Below are positions 25,283 to 33,313 of a stretch of 64,000 bases of DNA, in pieces. The DNA comes from Acetonema longum DSM 6540 (GTDB lineage: Bacteria > Bacillota > Negativicutes > Sporomusales > Acetonemataceae), in assembly GCF_000219125.1 (NCBI RefSeq), contig NZ_AFGF01000126.1:1-64000 (forward strand). Reading direction: 5' to 3'. A program made the position numbers and the translations under genes. Under the pieces are notes generated by a model. The model did not search any database and was not told where the DNA came from. It worked only from the letters and a program-made list of their open reading frames with translations. Each line of letters starts with the position of its first letter. The stretch's first letter is position 1.

Positions 25283-26607
25283 GCAAACATGAAGCAACCT
25301 TTCAAATCGATAAATACATTCAGACAGTCCAATCTGTTGAAACCATGCGTTTATGCGGGAAAATAACCCAAATCGTAGGGTTAATGATTGAAACTCAGGG
25401 CCCCCGGGTGGATTTGGGGGAAGTTTGTAAAATTTATCCCCGCGGCTCAAACCAGCCCATAGCGGCAGAGGTAGTAGGCTTCCGGAATGGAAAGGTGCTA
25501 TTGATGCCTTTTGGCGAAATGCAGGGCATAGGTCCTGGGTGTGAGGTGGTTTCCACCCAGAAAACTTCCAGTGTAAGGGTGAGCCCCAACTTGTTGGGGC
25601 GTATCCTGGATGGTTTAGGCAATCCTATTGACGGGAAGGGTCCGATTGAGGGACACGCCGAATACCCCCTCCATGCACAACCGCCGCCTCCGCTTTCCCG
25701 CCGCCGTATTACAGAAAAATTGTCGGTAGGCGTACGGGCCATTGATGGTCTGCTTACATTGGGGAGAGGACAAAGGGTCGGCATCATGGCCGGCAGCGGA
25801 GTGGGAAAAAGCACTCTTCTTGGCATGATCGCCCGTAATACAGAAGCGGATATCAGCGTTATTGCGCTGGTAGGCGAACGGGGACGGGAAGTCAAGGAGT
25901 TTATCGAACGGGATTTGGGGGAGGAAGGACTTAAACGGTCTGTGGTGGTCGTAGCTACTTCCGACCAACCTGCCTTGGCCCGGATTAAAGGGGCTATGAC
26001 TGCTACCGCGATTGCCGAGTTCTTTCGTGATCAAGGCCGGGATGTAGTCCTGATGATGGATTCAGTGACCCGGTTTGCCATGGCCCAGCGTGAGGTAGGG
26101 TTGACTGTCGGGGAACCACCGGCAACCAGAGGTTATACTCCGTCGGTTTTCGCCTTGCTGCCCAAACTGTTGGAACGCTCGGGAACCGGGGATCGCGGTT
26201 CGATTACCGGCATCTATACCGTGCTGGTCGACGGGGATGACATGAATGAACCCGTTGCCGATACGGTACGCAGTATTCTGGATGGTCACATTGTTTTATC
26301 CCGTAATATCGCCGCTCTGAATCACTATCCGGCCATTGATGTTTTGCCCAGCGTAAGCCGCTTAATGCTGGAGATAGCCGATAAAGAACATTGGCAGGCA
26401 GCACAGAAAGTCCGGTCCATGCTTGCTGTTTACCGGGAAGCGGAAGACCTTATCAATATTGGGGCCTATGTGGCGGGAAGCAACTCCGAGATTGACCGGG
26501 CCATTCAAAAAATCGGACCGATCAGAGCCTTTCTGCAACAAGACGTATACGAGTTCGAACCCATGCAGGAGACGATTGCCAAGTTGTGCGATTTGACGAA
26601 TGGTTAA
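25279..26607 (+). CDS. fliI: Flagellar export ATPase FliI
   Basis: FliI is the hexameric ATPase of the flagellar type III export apparatus. The 442-residue product is homologous to F1 beta and carries Walker A AGSGVGKST (residues 171-179) and Walker B VVLMMDSVTRFAMAQRE, plus the C-terminal EADKEHWQAAQK-like helical region. Residues 105-116 (GRILDGLGNPID) are typical of the family. Start overlaps fliH by 4 nt. A short remnant of the interspersed repeat lies between this gene and fliJ. Confidence 0.97.
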   Translation: MSKHEATFQIDKYIQTVQSVETMRLCGKITQIVGLMIETQGPRVDLGEVCKIYPRGSNQPIAAEVVGFRNGKVLLMPFGEMQGIGPGCEVVSTQKTSSVRVSPNLLGRILDGLGNPIDGKGPIEGHAEYPLHAQPPPPLSRRRITEKLSVGVRAIDGLLTLGRGQRVGIMAGSGVGKSTLLGMIARNTEADISVIALVGERGREVKEFIERDLGEEGLKRSVVVVATSDQPALARIKGAMTATAIAEFFRDQGRDVVLMMDSVTRFAMAQREVGLTVGEPPATRGYTPSVFALLPKLLERSGTGDRGSITGIYTVLVDGDDMNEPVADTVRSILDGHIVLSRNIAALNHYPAIDVLPSVSRLMLEIADKEHWQAAQKVRSMLAVYREAEDLINIGAYVAGSNSEIDRAIQKIGPIRAFLQQDVYEFEPMQETIAKLCDLTNG

Positions 26608-26645
26608 ACGGATCGTTTGAACGACTCCAGATTCGAGGCCACAGA
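26608..26645 (+). repeat. Repeat remnant R6 between fliI and fliJ
   Basis: TTTGAACG at 26617-26624 followed by CTCCAGATTCGAGGCCACAG matches the last part of the interspersed repeat family (compare R3 and R4 ends). It starts directly after the fliI stop and ends about 24 nt before the fliJ start. Confidence 0.8.
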
Positions 26646-26668
26646 TGAGTTTGCTTGAGGTGAGATAG

Positions 26669-27124
26669 GTGCAAAAATTTCAATTTAGACTGGAGACGCT
26701 GCTCAAGTACCGCAGGATGCAGGAAGAGCAAGCTCAGGTGAAATTTGCCCAGGCTACACAAAGACTTTTGGCTGAGCAAACCGTCCTAAGTGATCTTCAG
26801 GCTAAATTGGAGACCAATCACGCGCTTATGCGCCAACGGCAGCAGGAAGCCTCCCTGACGGTGGAACAGTTTCTGATCATCCAGCGTTACGAAGAACTGC
26901 TGAAAGATCGCATTGTTATCCAGACGCGGGAAGTGCAGAAAGCGGAGATCCAACGGAATCAATGCCTGGAGATTCTCACCGGCTGCATGCAAAAACGAAA
27001 ATTGGTAGAAAAACTGAAGGAAAGACGCTGGAGCCAGTATCAATCGGAAATACTGCAGGAAAAACAAAAATATCTCGACGAAATTGGCGTACAGACATTT
27101 GTGCGTGAAGAAACAGGGTGGTGA
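26669..27124 (+). CDS. fliJ: Flagellar export chaperone FliJ
   Basis: FliJ is the central stalk-like coiled-coil protein of the export ATPase complex. The 151-residue product is nearly all charged alpha helix (FQFRLETLLKYRRMQEEQAQ at the start, then two long helices), typical of FliJ and similar to the gamma subunit of F-ATPases. GTG 26669 has GAGGTGAG upstream. Identification rests on the family-like N-terminus and its place directly after fliI. Confidence 0.9.
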   Translation: MQKFQFRLETLLKYRRMQEEQAQVKFAQATQRLLAEQTVLSDLQAKLETNHALMRQRQQEASLTVEQFLIIQRYEELLKDRIVIQTREVQKAEIQRNQCLEILTGCMQKRKLVEKLKERRWSQYQSEILQEKQKYLDEIGVQTFVREETGW

Positions 27125-27768
27125 TGAAAATGAATGGTATTGCCAGAGTAATGGCCAGAATATCCGATATTGAAAAACGATTTCAGCCCATTCCACAGCG
27201 GAATGCGAAACATACCGCAAACTTAAGCGGCCAGTCGACCACTGCCCAGCCAACGTCAAGGTCAGTCTCGGGTACGGCCGAATCCAGTTTCGCCGACTAT
27301 CTGTCCACTGCCCAACGGCAGCAGGCGCCCGTCCGTTTTCGGCAATCCGCGGTCTCTCAGACAGAAAACGACAGCCGGTTCCAGGCCCAGCATCGGAATC
27401 AGGTGCAGCGCATGGTTCATGCCACAGCGGAAAAGTACGGCGTAGACCCGAAACTGGCAGTGGCAGTAGCTAAAGTGGAATCGGATTTTTCCGCCAATGC
27501 AGTATCCTCTGCCGGCGCCGTAGGGGTCATGCAGTTGATGCCGGAAACGGCCCGGAAACTGAATGTCCGTAATATCAGGGATCCGAAGGAAAATATTGAC
27601 GGCGGGGTGCGTTATTTAAAGGAGATGCTGGACACGTTTAACGGCGATGTACGTAAAGCGGTTGCAGCCTATAATGCCGGACCTGAAGCGGTGAAAAGCT
27701 ATCAGGACGTGCCTCCCTACCCGGAAACCAAGAATTATGTGGCAAAAGTGATGTCGTTTTATCGTTAA
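27124..27768 (+). CDS. Lytic transglycosylase (SLT domain)
   Basis: This 214-residue protein is likely a peptidoglycan lytic transglycosylase that opens the wall for the growing rod. A low-complexity N-terminal region of about 90 residues precedes the SLT domain: YGVDPKLAVAVAKVESDFSANAVSSAGAVGVMQLMP, with the catalytic Glu in KVES, then YLKEMLDTFNGDVRKAVAAYNAGPEAV. No clear signal peptide is seen, so it may leave through the flagellar exporter (inference). The start is uncertain: ATG 27124 or ATG 27130, both at the end of fliJ. Lying between fliJ and the ylxF-like gene, it probably replaces the muramidase function of FlgJ. Confidence 0.88.
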   Translation: MKMNGIARVMARISDIEKRFQPIPQRNAKHTANLSGQSTTAQPTSRSVSGTAESSFADYLSTAQRQQAPVRFRQSAVSQTENDSRFQAQHRNQVQRMVHATAEKYGVDPKLAVAVAKVESDFSANAVSSAGAVGVMQLMPETARKLNVRNIRDPKENIDGGVRYLKEMLDTFNGDVRKAVAAYNAGPEAVKSYQDVPPYPETKNYVAKVMSFYR

Positions 27769-27794
27769 TTTCAGTTTAAAGGCAGGCTGAGCTC

Positions 27795-28535
27795 ATGGCT
27801 GACAATACTACCAAATCTGCTGACAATACCATAAGTCCTCCTGAAACCGAGACAAAGAAATCCCGGATTAAACAAAAAATCAAAGCTATGTTCGGGAGAA
27901 TAGCTAAGCTTATCAGAGTATTTGTCTTTCTCATCCTGTTTGTGGCGCTGCTGGGAGTCGGCTTTGCGGCAGGGATCTATTTTAAGTTTTTCAATATGAA
28001 CAAGCTTTTGGCCTTGGATAGTGTTCAAACAGTGGTGCAGCGCCTGGATTTGCCTAGTTATCCGATCATTGGGAAATACTTCGTTCCCGGCGCTTTTGCC
28101 GATGCGGAAGAAGAAGAGGCGACCCCGGCAGAAGAGGCTCACCTCCCCTTGTCAAGATCAGAACAAAAGCAGGCGGGACAATCAGAACCGTCTCAGCCGG
28201 CTGAACCGGAAGAAACTCCCCAAGAAAAAACAGTCCGCTTGGAAGCAGAAAAAAAACGCATCGCTAAATTGTCCCGCTTATGCAGTGAAATGAAGCCGGA
28301 CCAGGCAGTGCCAATTTTAAACCGAATAGAAGATGAGTTGGTAATTGCGATTTTCAATAAAATGGAGGAAGATCAAGTTGCCAAACTGTTAACCCGGCTT
28401 GATCCTATGCGGGCAGCCAGACTGATAGAGTTTATGGCCAAAGGCAAAGTGGAAACCGCACCAGTCAAACCAGATAACCCGGAGACCAATCCTGCTCCTG
28501 GCGCAAACTCGGCGCTGGGGACCGGTTCTGATTAA
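27795..28535 (+). CDS. ylxF: YlxF/MotE-like membrane protein with MgtE-N-type C-terminus
   Basis: The 246-residue protein has one membrane helix (about residues 40-62), an acidic Pro/Glu-rich linker (about 98-145) and a C-terminal helical domain (about 160-215) with MKPDQAVPILNRIEDELVIAIFNKMEEDQVAKLLTRLDPMRAARL-type repeats, as in the MgtE N-terminal domain and in MotE. Bacillus ylxF occupies the same place between fliJ and fliK. Related MotE proteins stabilise stators, so a motor role is likely but inferred. Confidence 0.78.
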   Translation: MADNTTKSADNTISPPETETKKSRIKQKIKAMFGRIAKLIRVFVFLILFVALLGVGFAAGIYFKFFNMNKLLALDSVQTVVQRLDLPSYPIIGKYFVPGAFADAEEEEATPAEEAHLPLSRSEQKQAGQSEPSQPAEPEETPQEKTVRLEAEKKRIAKLSRLCSEMKPDQAVPILNRIEDELVIAIFNKMEEDQVAKLLTRLDPMRAARLIEFMAKGKVETAPVKPDNPETNPAPGANSALGTGSD

Positions 28536-28626
28536 AGCATTAGCACGTTGCATTTGTCTCCCGAAACTAGCTAATTAACTATAGAACAACACAACAAATA
28601 GCAATCGGTGAAAGGAGGTGAAAATA

Positions 28627-29901
28627 ATGGATATGATGACGGTTTTTAAAGCGCCTGTACCGGCCGCCAATAACCCGGGTCAAGCCGTGCAGGCCAAGAA
28701 GTCCTCTGCAAATGCCGTTGGCGGAAACAAGTCCGGCAAGCCGTTTGGACAAACCTTGGAAGCTGCCAAGGAAAGCATTGGCAACGAACCGATCAACAGC
28801 ACCGGAACTGTGGAAAAGGACATGCAAGGCATGGAAGGACAGCCGAGTGCAGATTCCTCGCTGGATGCTAATGGGAATCTTGCCATGGCGGCTATGCAGT
28901 CTTTCCTCATTCTGCCGCTGCAGCCTCAGCAGATTGATTCTAACGTAGCTTCCTTCGGCCTGACATCCGCGGTAGTTCAGTCGGCCGCCACTATGGGCAT
29001 GGAAGGACAAACTGCCGCTGATGGGGCAAACGCAGGAATGCCTGCGGCAGGGACTATTGCCGTGAATGCCGAGGTGAGTCAACAAAGCGGGACAGCTACA
29101 GCGGCTGAAGCCGTGGGACAACCTTCAACTGTTAAAAAGGCAGCTGATCTTGGCGCCGGGCACCAAGAGATTCTTGCTCCGCTGCACAGTTCTGGCTCAA
29201 CCATTAAAGTTGTGCAACAAGACACTACCACTCCTGTAGTGGCGGGGACAACAACGCTTCCCCATGCGGACGAGCAGATGACCAATAACGCTCAGAATTT
29301 TATGGGTGATGATCAGTTGGGCGAAATGGCGCAGCAGCAGACAGAACAGGTTTCCCAGCATACCTCGGAGAATTCTTTTGCCGGTATTCTGGCTAACGCC
29401 GATCAGTCCGGTAAATTAAGTTCTGTTACCGGCAAGGAAAACAGTACTCAGTTGCCGTCCCAGCCGCTGAATGACCCGGACAATGTCGTTGCACAGATCG
29501 TGGAAAATGCCCGCCTGATTTCCCGGCAAGCCAACACGGAAATGGTAATTCGTCTGAAGCCTGAACATCTGGGCGACATGACACTTAAAGTCACCGTGGA
29601 AGGCGGCGTGGTCAGCGCGGCGTTTCACTCCAACAACTCTGAAGTCCGCAGCGTAATTGAGGCGTCCCTGCCTCAGTTGAAACAAGAATTGTCCAATCAG
29701 GGGCTGAAAGTGGACAATGTCGGCGTTTATGCCGGCTTAGGCCAGTTTCTGTCCAATGATCGCCGGGAAACTGCCCAACAGCAGCCGGAGATTAAACTGA
29801 ACAATCGCAAAACCGATGAGGAATTTGTGCAGGCAATTGAAGAAGAGTCCGCTATTCAAGCCGTAGCAGTAGGAGATACAGGAGTTGACTACCGCATTTA
29901 A
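28627..29901 (+). CDS. fliK: Flagellar hook-length control protein FliK
   Basis: FliK measures the hook and triggers the export switch at FlhB. The 424-residue product has a long, variable, Gln/Ser/Thr-rich part (about 1-280) and the conserved C-terminal Flg_hook domain (about 285-385) with MVIRLKPEHLGDMTLKVTVE and VRSVIEASLPQLKQELSNQGL. ATG 28627 is chosen because GGAGG lies 8 nt upstream; the GTG at 28618 is inside the ribosome site. flgD follows, as in Bacillus. Confidence 0.93.
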   Translation: MDMMTVFKAPVPAANNPGQAVQAKKSSANAVGGNKSGKPFGQTLEAAKESIGNEPINSTGTVEKDMQGMEGQPSADSSLDANGNLAMAAMQSFLILPLQPQQIDSNVASFGLTSAVVQSAATMGMEGQTAADGANAGMPAAGTIAVNAEVSQQSGTATAAEAVGQPSTVKKAADLGAGHQEILAPLHSSGSTIKVVQQDTTTPVVAGTTTLPHADEQMTNNAQNFMGDDQLGEMAQQQTEQVSQHTSENSFAGILANADQSGKLSSVTGKENSTQLPSQPLNDPDNVVAQIVENARLISRQANTEMVIRLKPEHLGDMTLKVTVEGGVVSAAFHSNNSEVRSVIEASLPQLKQELSNQGLKVDNVGVYAGLGQFLSNDRRETAQQQPEIKLNNRKTDEEFVQAIEEESAIQAVAVGDTGVDYRI

Positions 29902-29919
29902 TAATCAGGAGGTGATCCC

Positions 29920-30516
29920 ATGAGTTCTCTGGCTGGCGTAACAGACTGGTCGAAAGTGAACAAATCAGGGGATGGCACGAATAAAACGAGTGAAACCAAT
30001 AATGAACTGGGAAAGGATCAATTTCTGCATCTGCTTATTACTCAGCTGCAAAATCAGGATCCTCTGAATCCGGCTAATGATACAGAATTTATCGCCCAAA
30101 TGGCGCAGTTTTCCGCTCTAGAGCAAATGACCAATCTGAATACTACCTTCGCGGTTACTCAGGCCACATCGATGATCGGCACAGTGGTAAGCTGGGCGGG
30201 ATCGGCCGGCGAAGAATACGCCGGTGTGGTTTCGGCGGTGCGAATCGTCAACGGCCAGCCCAAGCTGATCGTGGGGGATATGGGGGTTGATCCCGGCACT
30301 GTCGTCGGCGTTTCCAACGCCAGTGAAGATTTGAAGAAGGCCACGGATATGATCGGTGATACGATCAAATGGAAAGACAAGAAAGGCACGGAGTATTCCG
30401 GCAAGGTGGAGGCCGTACAGATTATCAATGGCCTGCCGTATCTCATTGTCGGCAATCAAGCTGTCTCCCTGGATCAGGTCATTGCCGATGAAAATCCTCC
30501 CGCCGAAGAGCCGTAG
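29920..30516 (+). CDS. flgD: Flagellar hook-capping protein FlgD with a duplicated domain
   Basis: FlgD caps the growing hook. The 198-residue product has the canonical N-terminal part [21 protein letters not shown] … [17 protein letters not shown]. After it come two copies of a 36-residue unit, residues 85-120 and 144-179, identical at 19 of 36 positions without gaps (both start MIG, contain GxEYxGxVxAV and end LIVG). Bacillus-type FlgD normally shows one such unit. AGGAGGTG precedes ATG 29920. Confidence 0.94.
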   Translation: MSSLAGVTDWSKVNKSGDGTNKTSETNNELGKDQFLHLLITQLQNQDPLNPANDTEFIAQMAQFSALEQMTNLNTTFAVTQATSMIGTVVSWAGSAGEEYAGVVSAVRIVNGQPKLIVGDMGVDPGTVVGVSNASEDLKKATDMIGDTIKWKDKKGTEYSGKVEAVQIINGLPYLIVGNQAVSLDQVIADENPPAEEP

Positions 30517-30528
30517 GGGTAGACAGCG

Positions 30529-30918
30529 ATGGTAATGGACAACCGGATCAGGTACTCGCCGTTTTCTATTCCCGCCGGTTCCGCCACAGTTCCTCCTGCC
30601 CAGACAAATGCATCAGGAAAGCCGCCGGTTTCCTTCGGTCAGATATTAGACCAAGAAATCAAGGAAATCAGCTTTTCCCAGCATGCGCTGCAGCGGATGC
30701 AACTGCGGGGAATCCAGTTAACTCAGAACGAACTGGCCAAACTGTCGGATGCCGTGGAAAAGGCCGCCGGCAAAGGCGCTAAAGAGTCGCTGGTTCTTTT
30801 GAATCAAAACTTAGCCCTGGTGGTCAGTGTCAAAAACCGAACCGTTATTACCGCCATGGATGGGCAAACCTTAAAGGATAATGTGTTTACCAATATTGAC
30901 AGCGCTGTCATCGTCTAA
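30529..30918 (+). CDS. Flagellar operon protein, TIGR02530-type
   Basis: The 129-residue soluble protein matches the small conserved protein that sits between flgD and flgE in many Firmicutes operons (TIGR02530 family). Its recognisable part is ISFSQHALQRMQLRGIQLTQNELAKLSDAVEKAAGKGAKESLVLLNQNLALVVSVKNRTVITAMD, written here as the region of residues about 44-115. The function is not established; by position it may help hook assembly. ATG 30529 starts 12 nt after flgD with GGGGTAG upstream. Confidence 0.85.
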   Translation: MVMDNRIRYSPFSIPAGSATVPPAQTNASGKPPVSFGQILDQEIKEISFSQHALQRMQLRGIQLTQNELAKLSDAVEKAAGKGAKESLVLLNQNLALVVSVKNRTVITAMDGQTLKDNVFTNIDSAVIV

Positions 30919-31016
30919 GGCTGGACCTCTCGGGGAGGCCTAAGTTGCCGACTGATTGAAGCAACTTCAGCGGACTGTCAGGATCACCGAAATGAAAAGG
31001 GAGGTTATGATTTACC

Positions 31017-32381
31017 ATGATGCGTTCATTATTCTCCGGCGTATCCGGTCTGCGCAACCATCAGACCCGGATGGACGTGATCGGCAATAACATCGCCAAC
31101 GTAAATACCATTGGATATAAAGCCGGCCGGGCCAATTTCCAGGATGTGCTGAGCCAGACTCTGTCAGGCGCTTCTTCCGCCAGCGCCACTCGTGGCGGTA
31201 CTAATCCGAAACAGGTTGGCCTGGGGATGGGACTGGCCAGTATCGACACCATCTTCACTGACGGCAGTTTCCAGCCGACCGGCAAACAAAGCGACTTGTC
31301 GATTCAGGGTCAGGGTTTCTTTATTCTGGCCAACGGCAGCGTCACCAACCGGGTATATAGCCGGGCTGGTAACTTTGATTTCGACGAATACGGAAACTAT
31401 GTGGTTCCCGGCACCGGTCTGCAAGTAATGGGCTGGATGGCGGATGCAAACGGAGTTCTGAATACGAACGATGATATTACCACCATTAAAATTCCGGTGG
31501 GCGGCACCATGGCGGCCCGCGCGACCACATCCATAACATTCGAACATAATCTGTCAGGCGAAGTGGAAGCATTGACTGCTGCCAACGCTGCCGACCCAGA
31601 CTATGCGCATCCTTCCCGCTATAAAGCCTCGATTCCGGTGTATGATGGGCAGGGATCAGCCCACAAGGTTTCCGGCACCTTTGAAAAAGTGAATTCCAAC
31701 CAGTGGCTTTTTACCCCGGATGCCACAACTGACACTGGCAGTACCGTTGCACCTGTACTGGGGAATTCAGTTTTATTGACTTTTGACGCTGCAAATGGTG
31801 CATTCGTTTCTGCAGTACCATACAATGCGGGTACACCCCATCCTATAGATGATGGAGGCAGCACGGCTGGCGCTGCTACAGATCCCTTTGAAATAACGAT
31901 TGACCCGGATGACGCCGCCGGCTATGGCGCTGCCACTTTTACGGCTACTCTGGATTTCAGCGCCTTGACGCAGCGTGGCGGTGAATCTACCGCTCAGGCT
32001 CTCGAACAGGACGGCTATCCGGCCGGTGAATTGGACCGTATTACCATTGATACCAGCGGGGTCATTCAAGGTAATTTCACCAACGGGGAGTTTCAAACCC
32101 TGGCTCGGGTTGCCCTGGCTACTTTCAATAATCCTGCCGGTCTCACCAAGGCTGGTTCCAGCCTGTATAGCGAATCCAACAACTCCGGCGTCGCCCAGAT
32201 AGGCACCACTAAAACCGGTGGCCGCGGCGAGCTAAGCCCGGGCACTCTGGAAATGTCCAACGTGGACCTGGCCGAGGAGTTCAGCAACATGGTTATTACC
32301 CAGCGTGGTTTTCAGGCTAACTCCCGGATCATTACCACCACCGATGAAATGCTGCAGGAATTGGCTAACTTGAAACGATAG
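31017..32381 (+). CDS. flgE: Flagellar hook protein FlgE
   Basis: FlgE builds the hook. The 454-residue product begins MMRSLFSGVSGLRNHQTRMD and has GNNIANVNTIGYKAGRANF, the typical hook N-terminus, and ends with FSNMVITQRGFQANSRIITTTDEMLQELANLKR, the matching C-terminal helix. The middle (about residues 195-320) is the variable surface domain, here rich in Thr, Ala and Asp. GGGAGG lies about 10 nt before the ATG. A G-rich hairpin follows the stop codon. Confidence 0.96.
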   Translation: MMRSLFSGVSGLRNHQTRMDVIGNNIANVNTIGYKAGRANFQDVLSQTLSGASSASATRGGTNPKQVGLGMGLASIDTIFTDGSFQPTGKQSDLSIQGQGFFILANGSVTNRVYSRAGNFDFDEYGNYVVPGTGLQVMGWMADANGVLNTNDDITTIKIPVGGTMAARATTSITFEHNLSGEVEALTAANAADPDYAHPSRYKASIPVYDGQGSAHKVSGTFEKVNSNQWLFTPDATTDTGSTVAPVLGNSVLLTFDAANGAFVSAVPYNAGTPHPIDDGGSTAGAATDPFEITIDPDDAAGYGAATFTATLDFSALTQRGGESTAQALEQDGYPAGELDRITIDTSGVIQGNFTNGEFQTLARVALATFNNPAGLTKAGSSLYSESNNSGVAQIGTTKTGGRGELSPGTLEMSNVDLAEEFSNMVITQRGFQANSRIITTTDEMLQELANLKR

Positions 32382-32391
32382 CATAAATAGG

Positions 32392-32420
32392 GGAGGGGTT
32401 CTTCGAGGCAATCCCCCTCC
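32392..32420 (+). other. Intercistronic hairpin after flgE
   Basis: GGAGGGG (32392-32398) pairs with CCCCTCC (32414-32420) around a 15-nt loop. No T-run follows, so it is more likely an mRNA stability or partial termination element than a full terminator. Confidence 0.55.
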
Positions 32421-32448
32421 TTATAGCCGCGTTTAGGAGGCAAGGAAT

Positions 32449-32646
32449 ATGATTAAATTGACTCGTTTCAAAAGCCAGGATGACGATTTTGTCTTAAACG
32501 CCGAATTAATTGAAACAATTGATGAGACACCGGACACGGTGATTACGCTGACCAACGGTAAAAAACTGATTGTCGCCGAATCCATGGATGAAGTGGTCCG
32601 AAAAGTTATGGACTACCGGCGGGCTATCTTCCGCAGTATTCGTTGA
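32449..32646 (+). CDS. flbD: Flagellar FlbD family protein
   Basis: The 65-residue protein has the FlbD family pattern: MIKLTRF, a central LNAELIETIDETPDTVITLTNGKKLIV, then ESMDEVVRKVMDYRRAIF. It is found between flgE and fliL in many Firmicutes and spirochaetes, and its biochemical role is unclear (suggested in hook or motor assembly). AGGAGG lies 9 nt upstream of ATG 32449. It is followed by an unusual perfect 20-bp inverted repeat. Confidence 0.93.
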   Translation: MIKLTRFKSQDDDFVLNAELIETIDETPDTVITLTNGKKLIVAESMDEVVRKVMDYRRAIFRSIR

Positions 32647-32660
32647 CAAAAAATCCTTAC

Positions 32661-32703
32661 ATTTCCTGCTTTACCGGCAAATCTTGCCGGTAAAGCAGGA
32701 AAT
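32661..32703 (+). other. Perfect 20-bp inverted repeat between flbD and fliL
   Basis: ATTTCCTGCTTTACCGGCAA (32661-32680) pairs without mismatch with 32684-32703 around a 3-nt loop ATC. No T-run follows. It would form a very stable RNA hairpin in the operon transcript. A second, smaller inverted repeat ATGTAAT…ATTACAT lies about 30 nt downstream, before the fliL ribosome site. Confidence 0.9.
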
Positions 32704-32803
32704 TATCCAACATTGTAGAATTTAGCAGAATCATGTAATGTTTAGGAATGCCTGATTACATACAACAAGGAAAGATACTAGCACTCACGCTGGAGGTGTA
32801 ACA

Positions 32804-33274
32804 GTGGCTGAAACAGAAAAAAAGTTTTCCGTCATACTGGTTGTTGCTTTAATCGTATTAGGGCTGGCTCTGGCCGGCGGTATGAGTTATTTTATCGCCA
32901 CAAAAATCGTTGCTGATCAAACGGCTGCCAAAGCAACTATTCAACGCAACGGGACGTTAATTAAAGTCGGTGACCCCAAAGATGGTTTAATTTTAAATAT
33001 TGGCGGCGTCAATAGCGGACGTTATTTGAAAATCGGTATTATCCTGGATATGAAACTGGATAGAAGACTGGAAGAAGGGGGCGGCAAGCTGGCCTCCCAG
33101 GAAGAAGCCAAAATCCTGGATACCGTTGTCTACGTACTCCGTTCCCAGCGGGTCGAAGACTTTGACCCGACAAAACAGGACCGACTGAAAGAGATTCTGA
33201 AGCAGGAAATCAACAAGGCCATGGGGATGGAGCGAGTCTACGAAGTATATATTACTCATTTTGTCCTGCAATAA
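32804..33274 (+). CDS. fliL: Flagellar basal body-associated protein FliL
   Basis: FliL surrounds the stator and supports torque. The 156-residue product has one N-terminal membrane helix (about residues 9-33) and a periplasmic domain with YLKIGIILDMKLD and the conserved C-terminal LKEILKQEINKAMGMERVYEVYITHFVLQ region. GTG 32804 has GGAGGTG upstream. The 157-nt gap to flbD, with its strong hairpin, is one of the longest gaps inside the operon. Confidence 0.95.
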   Translation: MAETEKKFSVILVVALIVLGLALAGGMSYFIATKIVADQTAAKATIQRNGTLIKVGDPKDGLILNIGGVNSGRYLKIGIILDMKLDRRLEEGGGKLASQEEAKILDTVVYVLRSQRVEDFDPTKQDRLKEILKQEINKAMGMERVYEVYITHFVLQ

Positions 33275-33313
33275 AGTTGCGAAATTAAATTTCTTGATGA
33301 AAGGAGGGGGACC

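Noticed and set aside
31560-31990. Foreign insertion in the middle of flgE
   Set aside because: The variable composition is what is expected of the surface-exposed hook domain; the frame is continuous and both ends are typical FlgE.
32643-32670. TTGACA after flbD as the -35 box of an internal promoter
   Set aside because: The matching -10 would fall inside the 20-bp stem and no TATAAT-like sequence is present at 16-18 nt.
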